From the IMG/VR virus record IMGVR_UViG_3300025030_000080, positions 1-64,000 of that record: DNA of 64,000 nucleotides; one strand, given 5' to 3'. Within the stretch, counting starts at the first letter, position 1. Each line of letters opens with the position of its first letter. The notes beneath the pieces are model-generated. The model was not told the DNA's origin. It did not search any database and worked only from the letters and a program-made list of their open reading frames with translations. Of this stretch, positions 58,722 through 64,000 are shown piece by piece. Position numbers and translations under genes: made by a program. The stretch comes from a virus.

Positions 58722-59576
58722 TTACGCTACCTCCTCTTTTGCTTTTTCTTCTGGTTTAATAATATGATCAAACGCTTTCTGCGCTTTACTTGCGGCAGAA
58801 ATGACCAAGTTGGGTTCTTCCTTCAACCTTTTCATCCAACTTTGGATATAAGCAATTGAATTTTCAAACGGAGATTTAATTCCTACCTTGCTATATAGAA
58901 ATACAGATCCTATTTCTGCTATTAATTCCTCCTTGCTATAGTCAGGAGAACCAAACGGAGGAAAAGTATCTCGATCAAATCCATCTCTATCGGCTCTATT
59001 TGGGTGTCCCGTAGAATGTACCATTTCATGAAAAAGAACTTCATAATAATATTCAGAAGATTCAAACGTTTTCATATCAGGCATATAGATTACATCTGTA
59101 CGAGGGGCATATGCAGCCCGATCCGATTGAAATATTTTGGGTTTATCAGAGTATCCTTCCACCACTTTTTCACATTCTTCAATAGGGTTAATAATCCTGG
59201 ATAATGTTGGAGGAATCTTACTTTCAATTCCCTCGCAATCTTCTACATTAAATACCTTGTAATATCTAAGCATAGGGACCGTTTTCAATCCATCCTTACT
59301 ATTTTCATCTAAGTATTCCAAACTTTTGAAATAGACTACCATTGCTCCTTGCGTTCCCTTTTTTACATTTCCTCCTAAATTTGACACTTGTGTATACGTT
59401 GCCCAATATGGACTACTTTTTCCTTCTAATGTTAGAAGAATCACGTTGATACCTCTATAATCCTTTTTACTAATCAAATTCTTGGGAGAGGAAATGGCCC
59501 AAGGCTTATGCCAGGGGACAACTCCCTTTTCAAGTTGATCTATAATTTTTTGGGCGATAATTTCATTCACATGCAT
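58722..59576 (-). CDS. ardC: ArdC-like antirestriction / DUF1738 protein
   Basis: A 284-residue protein. The N-domain (1-120) has GVVPWHKPW, YRGINVILL, YWATYTQVSNLGG and VKKGTQGAMVVYF, the ssDNA-binding ArdC N-terminus. The C-domain is a zinc metallopeptidase: LFHEMVHSTGH (His183, Glu184, His187) with EELIAEIGSVFL carrying the third ligand. ArdC proteins block restriction and protect incoming single-stranded DNA. It is a likely anti-defence gene, close to DUF2958. Confidence 0.9.
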   Translation of the reverse strand: MHVNEIIAQKIIDQLEKGVVPWHKPWAISSPKNLISKKDYRGINVILLTLEGKSSPYWATYTQVSNLGGNVKKGTQGAMVVYFKSLEYLDENSKDGLKTVPMLRYYKVFNVEDCEGIESKIPPTLSRIINPIEECEKVVEGYSDKPKIFQSDRAAYAPRTDVIYMPDMKTFESSEYYYEVLFHEMVHSTGHPNRADRDGFDRDTFPPFGSPDYSKEELIAEIGSVFLYSKVGIKSPFENSIAYIQSWMKRLKEEPNLVISAASKAQKAFDHIIKPEEKAKEEVA

Positions 59577-59980
59577 TATCGTACCTCCTTTAATGGAAGG
59601 ATAGAATCACACCAAGCGGTATCTTTAGGAAATGTATGTTCATAATATTTGATGTTACCCTTTTTTACATCTTTCCAATATTGTTCATATCTTTTCGCAG
59701 TATCAAAGTAAGAATTCCCTGGAGGATGTGTTTTAAATAATGGTTCTGTAACTCCCATAGCAGAACATTTTAATATTTTCAAATCTATTGAGGGTCTTTC
59801 TAACTGAAATTTAATTGCCTTTTCTAAATTAAAAAAAGCAATCAATTTTGACCTTCTATCTTTAGAAATTCTCCCAATTCGATAAATCTTTTTCCAACCT
59901 CTTGGAGCATAGCAAGAAGTTAATCTACCTCCTTCAACCCGAACAACTTTGTATACTATTCTGGATTCTCCTTCAGCCAT
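59576..59980 (-). CDS. Unknown protein upstream of ArdC-like gene
   Basis: A 134-residue protein: RIVYKVVRVEGGRLTSCYAPRGWKK and a basic strand-rich fold. The pattern of KVVR..gg.l.S. ..wg..Y..g is seen in phage and plasmid hypothetical proteins. Function unknown. Confidence 0.65.
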   Translation of the reverse strand: MAEGESRIVYKVVRVEGGRLTSCYAPRGWKKIYRIGRISKDRRSKLIAFFNLEKAIKFQLERPSIDLKILKCSAMGVTEPLFKTHPPGNSYFDTAKRYEQYWKDVKKGNIKYYEHTFPKDTAWCDSILPLKEVR

Positions 59981-60140
59981 TTTCTTCTCCTTTCATCTCT
60001 TTGTAGGTTAACCCAATCTCTTGGCAAGCCTTCTTTTCCTTTTCATAATGCCCTTCTCCTCCAAGAAGTTTGTCGAATAAGTTATCCCACATCCTACCAG
60101 TCGCCTCCAACACTTCAATATCAGTTTCTTCGATTTCCAT
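59973..60140 (-). CDS. Unknown short acidic protein (55 residues)
   Basis: A 55-residue frame: MEIEETDIEVLEATGRMWDNLFDKLLGGEG, then charged. It overlaps the downstream gene's start by 8 bases and touches the stop of the upstream one, so junctions fit the operon. No family. Confidence 0.6.
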   Translation of the reverse strand: MEIEETDIEVLEATGRMWDNLFDKLLGGEGHYEKEKKACQEIGLTYKEMKGEENG

Positions 60141-60320
60141 TTATGTCCCCTTCCTTTTCAAAACATACCCCATCCATCCTGCTTGCCAAAATAAATACTT
60201 CCCCGTTCCTAAAAGGAAATTGACGGCTTCCAAATTATGGAAATATCCTATTAATCCATCCATATCAATAAATTTATTAGAAGTTGCTAATGCTTCTTCT
60301 TCAGTATTTATTTTTTTCAT
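60141..60320 (-). CDS. Unknown short protein (59 residues)
   Basis: A 59-residue frame with two weak hydrophobic stretches (IGYFHNLEAVNFLLGTGKYL; WQAGWMGYVL) and a basic end. ATGA overlap with the upstream phosphoesterase. No family. Confidence 0.6.
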   Translation of the reverse strand: MKKINTEEEALATSNKFIDMDGLIGYFHNLEAVNFLLGTGKYLFWQAGWMGYVLKRKGT

Positions 60321-60997
60321 CTAAATTCCTCCACTTTTTTGGATGATGTATTAAAATACTCTAATCTTTCATTATCACATCCTAATGCCCATAAATCATA
60401 ATTTACATTTTTAATTCTATTCCCTAGTACTTTGGAGTGACCAAATATTTGAGGAATGTCATAAAATTTTTCATCTCTGTAATCCGCCCAAAATATTCCT
60501 CCAAAAGGATCTCTTCCACCACGGCAACGCGGAATATTGAATATAACGCTTCCTTTCTTCCTACTTTTTAAAAACTCATTCCATTCCGCTATCAATATTT
60601 CAGATACGGAATTTTCTTTCATTGCTCCTTTTATAAAACGTTGAGAAAGCCCCTCAGAAATTCCACCATGGGTAATTACAAATCCATCTACTTCTGTTAC
60701 AGGAACAAATCGGTCAATAAACTCCTCATAAATTTCATTTAATCCTTTAGTCATATGATAATTATATCCAGAACACATAAACGGAGAATTGGTGAGATAG
60801 TGAATATCATGATTTCCCAAAAGTAATATGGCATCTGATTCTATTACTTTTTTCAAGGTATACAATATTTCTTCGTCTGAAGCATTAAAAGAATCCACAT
60901 AATCCCCGGTGAAAATATGAGTTTCCTCAGGTTTATATTTCAAAAACTTTTCTACTTTTGATAGCCTTCCGTGAACATCGCCAATTACTAATGCCAT
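60317..60997 (-). CDS. Calcineurin-like phosphoesterase (PPP-type)
   Basis: A 226-residue enzyme. GDVHGR (Asp7, His9), GDYVDSF, LGNHD, ITHGG and GHS motifs give the metal centre of PPP-type phosphatases such as lambda phosphatase, which hydrolyse phosphoproteins or nucleotides. A second, different phosphoesterase is at 49.7-50.2 kb. It has 1-base overlap with the SLOG-like gene. Confidence 0.9.
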   Translation of the reverse strand: MALVIGDVHGRLSKVEKFLKYKPEETHIFTGDYVDSFNASDEEILYTLKKVIESDAILLLGNHDIHYLTNSPFMCSGYNYHMTKGLNEIYEEFIDRFVPVTEVDGFVITHGGISEGLSQRFIKGAMKENSVSEILIAEWNEFLKSRKKGSVIFNIPRCRGGRDPFGGIFWADYRDEKFYDIPQIFGHSKVLGNRIKNVNYDLWALGCDNERLEYFNTSSKKVEEFR

Positions 60998-61479
60998 TAT
61001 TTCCTCCTTGTTTCTCGGAATAATTCAATTAGAAATGCATATGCTTCCCTATAGATTCCAGGATGTTTATCTTCACTGGGACCGGCTACGTTCAAAATAT
61101 AAATCCCTTGGGCAAGAATCCAATCTTTAGCGGAGGTAAAGGGAAGGGGCATTCCATTAGGAAACGCTTCATTGTAAGGGACCATTATATAAGGTTTTTC
61201 CCAAGTTTTAAGAATTGTTAAGGTCAACTCCGTTCCTCTTGAATACTTTCCATCGGTATAAATTAATGTTCCGTCAGAATCCTCAACGTTTAATCTTGTT
61301 CGTGGAGGATAAGTAGCAGAAATAGTTTCCATCAATTTATACTTAGCAGGAATAACTCCATCTTTCGCTGTCCTCCCCTTTGGGCACCAACCTCCGTGGG
61401 GTATACCTAGTTCTATGGCGGCATCGAGTGCTGCCCTATCGACGCCCACTTGTCCACCACTGATCACTTTTTCAAGCAT
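60997..61479 (-). CDS. Putative molybdenum carrier / SLOG superfamily protein
   Basis: A 160-residue protein: ISGGQVGVDRAALDAAIELGIPHGGWCPKGR, then PAKYKLMET, RTRLNVEDSDGTLIY, SRGTELTLTI and ILNVAGPSE. This is the putative molybdenum carrier pattern, a Rossmann-like member of the SLOG group that binds nucleotides or ligands. SLOG proteins occur in nucleotide-signalling defence and in phages. Here a ligand-binding or signal-sequestering role is possible but unproven. Confidence 0.85.
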   Translation of the reverse strand: MLEKVISGGQVGVDRAALDAAIELGIPHGGWCPKGRTAKDGVIPAKYKLMETISATYPPRTRLNVEDSDGTLIYTDGKYSRGTELTLTILKTWEKPYIMVPYNEAFPNGMPLPFTSAKDWILAQGIYILNVAGPSEDKHPGIYREAYAFLIELFRETRRK

Positions 61480-61657
61480 TATTTTTCTCCTTCATAAACT
61501 GGTAAATAGTTACTCCACTTTTTTCTTTCCACCCTAATCGTCGGGCGTGGGATCTTACACACCCCTGGGTACAGTATCCAGCAATCTCCGTACTGGAATC
61601 CCTAAAGTTATATTGAAATCCACAACCTTTACAAGTATTCGTTGGATGTTCAAGCAT
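61472..61657 (-). CDS. Small zinc protein
   Basis: A 61-residue protein: TCKGCGFQYNFR then YCTQGCVRSHARRLGW, a four-cysteine zinc knuckle. Unknown role. Overlaps both neighbours by 8 bases. Confidence 0.65.
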   Translation of the reverse strand: MLEHPTNTCKGCGFQYNFRDSSTEIAGYCTQGCVRSHARRLGWKEKSGVTIYQFMKEKNNA

Positions 61658-61973
61658 GGCTACCTCCCCTCTTCATCGGTTTCTGATTTCCAATCTTATG
61701 TAAACCACATCTAAATACGGGATCCAGTGTAGTGGTATACCATTCCCCTCGGTACTTGAATGCCCACTGATCAGCCCCCGGAGACACTGGCCTACCTGTA
61801 CGAGTTACAACCTCCTTCAGTTCCCCATTCTCACCGTAAATGGCGATGGGCATATTTTCTAATCTTGTTGGTTCATTCCATTCCCCCTTGGTAACCAAAC
61901 GGGATTTTGGTAGGGAAACTTTGAATTTCTTTTCCGGTTGGCCGTAAATCTTAGGAACAGCGATTTCTGGCAT
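61650..61973 (-). CDS. Unknown protein
   Basis: A 107-residue protein with strand-rich middle (RLENMPIAIYGENGELKEV) and basic ends (KPMKRGG). No family recognised. Confidence 0.6.
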   Translation of the reverse strand: MPEIAVPKIYGQPEKKFKVSLPKSRLVTKGEWNEPTRLENMPIAIYGENGELKEVVTRTGRPVSPGADQWAFKYRGEWYTTTLDPVFRCGLHKIGNQKPMKRGGSHA

Positions 61974-61987
61974 GAAGGCCCCCTTTA

Positions 61988-62146
61988 TTAAGATTTGAAT
62001 TCATATACTTCTACAATTTCAGAACTATTGTATTCTACTTCACTAAAAGGAAAACCATTGTTTTCAAATTTTTCTCTCGCTTCTATTTCAGAATTTGCTT
62101 CTACCTCAACGCTTTTCCTTTCATCCCAAACAATGGTAAATTTCAT
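61988..62146 (-). CDS. Unknown short acidic protein (52 residues)
   Basis: A 52-residue frame: MKFTIVWDERKSVEVEA, SEIEAREKFENNGFPF, a beta-beta-alpha-beta-like small fold. TAATG junction with the upstream gene supports it. No family. Confidence 0.6.
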   Translation of the reverse strand: MKFTIVWDERKSVEVEANSEIEAREKFENNGFPFSEVEYNSSEIVEVYEFKS

Positions 62147-62340
62147 TATTTTTCTCCTTTGATAATATTTTTCATATCCTTAGCATAATCAGGCATTTCC
62201 TTTTCCAATTCTGCAGTAGCGTCCCTATACCTACATTTATGGCCATCTGACCATGGTAGTCCCGTTGGATACTCTATGGACATAACTTCCATTCCACAAT
62301 TGGGGTCGGTACATTTCCACCATTTATATTCTTTTGTCAT
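62146..62340 (-). CDS. Zinc protein
   Basis: A 64-residue protein: WKCTDPNCGMEV and HKCRYRDA (three Cys plus His), helical acidic end. No family recognised. Confidence 0.65.
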   Translation of the reverse strand: MTKEYKWWKCTDPNCGMEVMSIEYPTGLPWSDGHKCRYRDATAELEKEMPDYAKDMKNIIKGEK

Positions 62341-62620
62341 ATATTCCCTTCTTTGCGTCAGATATGGTATCTTTGATAGATTCTATTAATTCTTTATCTT
62401 GGTTTGGGTACACGTCCGTCTCTATACGATGCAAAGCATCTTCAAGTAATTTCAACATCGTTGGAGCCTCTTTAATCAAATTGGAATACTTATCAAAAAG
62501 TGGATTTCTCTTGTTTCCCTCTTCATAGGGTTGAAAACTAACTTTAGCAATTCTTTCTCCCTTGTTATCATTAATTCCATGTCCGTCAAATCTCCAAGGG
62601 GCATTATATTCATTACTCAT
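62324..62620 (-). CDS. Conserved small phage protein
   Basis: A 98-residue protein with NAPWRFDGHGINDNKGERIAKV, a common phage N-terminal pattern followed by NLIKEAPTMLKLLEDAL, the helix repeated in many phage proteins of this kind. Unknown role. 17-base overlap with the next gene. Confidence 0.75.
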   Translation of the reverse strand: MSNEYNAPWRFDGHGINDNKGERIAKVSFQPYEEGNKRNPLFDKYSNLIKEAPTMLKLLEDALHRIETDVYPNQDKELIESIKDTISDAKKGIYDKRI

Positions 62621-62865
62621 TTTTTCTCTCCCTTTTCAGGGGCGTCGCACCCCTTGGCCGATTCCTCATCAGCAGAATACTTTCTGAATTGACTCATTTT
62701 GAACGTAGTTATTTCAACTTTATACCAAATAAATATAGAGAATGCTTCATCGCATCCACCAATTTCATTATCACAACGAACTATTTTTGTTTCCCCGTGG
62801 TCTCCCCCTACCCTTTGTTCTACCCCACAATATGGGCATTCTATTTTTTTGTATAAAATAGTCAT
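62617..62865 (-). CDS. Zinc-ribbon protein
   Basis: An 82-residue protein: IECPYCGVEQR, then IVRCDNEIGGCDEAF (CxxC and CxxxxxxC), a zinc-ribbon pattern. The end contains the KGCDAP repeat sequence. Unknown role. Confidence 0.65.
   Translation of the reverse strand: MTILYKKIECPYCGVEQRVGGDHGETKIVRCDNEIGGCDEAFSIFIWYKVEITTFKMSQFRKYSADEESAKGCDAPEKGEKK
62638..62651. repeat. 14-bp repeat CAGGGGCGTCGCAC, copy 3
   Basis: Third copy, here followed by CCCTTGG so that AGGGG/CCCCT can form a short hairpin around TGCGACG on the minus strand. Confidence 0.6.
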
Positions 62866-63089
62866 GATTTTTCCTCCACATTACAGGCTGAACAAGGGCA
62901 ATCGGATGTTAGAATGATTGTTCCATCCTTTACAAAACCTTCCCAACATTCCGGGCAAAGAGTTTGGTCAGCCCTAGTTTCACTTTGATATTTTTCAACG
63001 TAATGCATATAATTATAATCTTGAGTTTTCTTCCCACACTCATCACATTCAAATTCTGGAATTCCTGGATCATTCAAATTAGTAGGCAT
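62862..63089 (-). CDS. Zinc protein
   Basis: A 75-residue protein: CDECGKKTQDYN, LCPECWEGF and DCPCSACN, two zinc knuckles plus Cys tail. Unknown role. 4-base overlap with the next gene. Confidence 0.65.
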   Translation of the reverse strand: MPTNLNDPGIPEFECDECGKKTQDYNYMHYVEKYQSETRADQTLCPECWEGFVKDGTIILTSDCPCSACNVEEKS

Positions 63090-63308
63090 TTATTTATCCT
63101 CCTTGTTTTTAATTGGGCAACATAATGCTATTGCTTCTCCGCTTACAAACATTTCATTTTGTTGGGGGTCAGTTTTTACTTCCATTTCCATTCTACATAT
63201 AACGCAAACAGAAATTTGCCAAGTAATTCTACCTTGGAATCTATCCATTATATGCCCCCGAAACTTTGCGGCTTCTCTTGCATAAGTTCGGAGGGTAGAT
63301 ATTTTCAT
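63090..63308 (-). CDS. Unknown Cys-containing protein
   Basis: A 72-residue protein with basic helical front (RTYAREAAKFRGH) and VCVICRMEME, ALCCPIK cysteines. No family recognised. 4-base overlaps. Confidence 0.6.
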   Translation of the reverse strand: MKISTLRTYAREAAKFRGHIMDRFQGRITWQISVCVICRMEMEVKTDPQQNEMFVSGEAIALCCPIKNKEDK

Positions 63309-63520
63309 TTATTCTCCTTTTGAATATGATGGTCAGGAGCAACCCTATCTCCCAAAAAGTTGTTATCCATTCTGTTGATAATATCTTCATTACTTTCTTG
63401 AACGAAAGGAACATTATCAGTAACCCATACTCCTTGCATAGTTTGTTCCTCTTTGGATTCCTCATATTCCCCACATCCTAACAACATAGGTATGACGATT
63501 AACAATGTTAATTTTTTCAT
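63305..63520 (-). CDS. Small lipoprotein
   Basis: A 71-residue protein with a lipoprotein signal: MKKLTLLIVIPMLLGC with lipobox L-L-G-C at residues 13-16. The mature part is acidic and disordered-looking. A phage lipoprotein may act in superinfection exclusion or lysis control, which is inferred from other phages. Confidence 0.75.
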   Translation of the reverse strand: MKKLTLLIVIPMLLGCGEYEESKEEQTMQGVWVTDNVPFVQESNEDIINRMDNNFLGDRVAPDHHIQKENK

Positions 63521-64000
63521 ATTCCCTCCCCCTTGAAATTCTTTTGTTCATGATAATGATCTATCACTGATTTGGCTTCCCCTAAAGCATTCTTTTCAGG
63601 ATCTCCGTAGAATCCCCAGCAAGAATCTACGTGTTCCCCATCTTTTTCAATTACATACCCATAAATATTTCCTGTTAGATAGTTATCATATTCTTCTACT
63701 TCTGCTTTCAATTGTTTAAGTACTTCATTAATTAATTTTTTGGTAATACGTTTAGCATTAAAATTCTTTTTAATATCTTCATATCTAACAAAGATATATC
63801 CTACTTGGCCAGAATCCCATGGGCAACTAAATCCGGTAGTATTCATAGTAATTCCAGAATGATCGTACAAGTAGAGTGGTAGGGAAAGTACGTCTTTTCT
63901 CTTGATCAAATCTTCTATTTCTTGAATACAATATCCGTGTCGATCTCCCAACTGATACTTACGATGCCAACAATACATGGCACCAAGATTGTCCCATTCC
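63517..64000 (-). CDS. Conserved phage protein, N-terminus cut by window
   Basis: The frame is open to the window edge and reads WDNLGAMYCWHRKYQLGD, a conserved segment that in related phage proteins lies internally. The methionine in it is therefore probably not the start. Downstream: SLPLYLYDHSGITMNTTGFSCPWDSGQVGYIFV and SCWGFYGDP, all typical of this phage family. Function unknown. Confidence 0.75.
   Translation of the reverse strand, partial: EWDNLGAMYCWHRKYQLGDRHGYCIQEIEDLIKRKDVLSLPLYLYDHSGITMNTTGFSCPWDSGQVGYIFVRYEDIKKNFNAKRITKKLINEVLKQLKAEVEEYDNYLTGNIYGYVIEKDGEHVDSCWGFYGDPEKNALGEAKSVIDHYHEQKNFKGEGI

Overview
The window looks like a stretch of a large, AT-rich, tailed double-stranded DNA phage genome. 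Every supportable protein gene lies on the minus strand. Genes are packed with 1-14 base overlaps (ATGA, TAATG, TTGA) or gaps of a few bases, and most starts follow an AGGAGG-like Shine-Dalgarno (SD) site. There are no ribosomal, ribosomal-protein or host metabolic operon genes. No structural, terminase or lysis genes are present, so this is the replication and accessory part of the genome. The host cannot be named; strong SD sites only say that it uses SD-led translation. In transcription order the window reads from high to low coordinates, and both ends cut a gene.

Region 1 (1-15 kb) is a nearly complete replication and recombination module: RuvC-like resolvase, RecA/UvsX-like recombinase, FEN-type 5' nuclease, gp32-like single-stranded DNA binding protein, clamp loader with an intein, a uracil-DNA glycosylase fused to a family A DNA polymerase (with an HNH intein), a DnaN-like sliding clamp, DUF3310 and ThyX. 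A roughly 300-nt pseudoknotted RNA of unknown class lies between the 5' nuclease and a small DUF2829/Tad2-like anti-Thoeris gene.

Region 2 (15-28 kb) is accessory. It holds a DUF2156 acyltransferase-like protein, a zinc finger fused to an acyl carrier protein, two intact and one deleted GIY-YIG/NUMOD3 homing endonucleases, two related radical SAM genes (one carrying a mini-intein and broken by an 11-bp duplication), a UDP-glucuronate decarboxylase-like epimerase and a DUF362 protein.

Region 3 (28-41 kb) is a second replication block: a replisome-organiser-like protein whose linker DNA carries a cluster of palindromes (candidate origin), a small winged-helix partner, a DnaB-like helicase, a DnaG-type primase, another radical SAM protein, DUF4031 and an SF2 helicase. 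Region 4 (36-64 kb) holds many short genes, often with CxxC zinc sites, interrupted by a DUF2135 protein, a sigma-like protein, a Ski2-like helicase, two phosphoesterases, an ArdC-like antirestriction protein, a putative molybdenum carrier/SLOG protein, tRNA-Leu(TAA) and tRNA-Met(CAT). A 79-nt RNA-like element closed by a perfect 12-bp helix sits just upstream of tRNA-Leu.

The replication proteins together could make the phage largely independent of the host replisome: initiator, helicase, primase, clamp, clamp loader, polymerase, binding protein, recombinase, resolvase and thymidylate synthase. Three inteins and at least three homing nuclease genes show heavy invasion by homing elements. The most unusual case is the clamp-loader intein, whose middle is overlapped in another reading frame by a separate Vsr-like nuclease gene.
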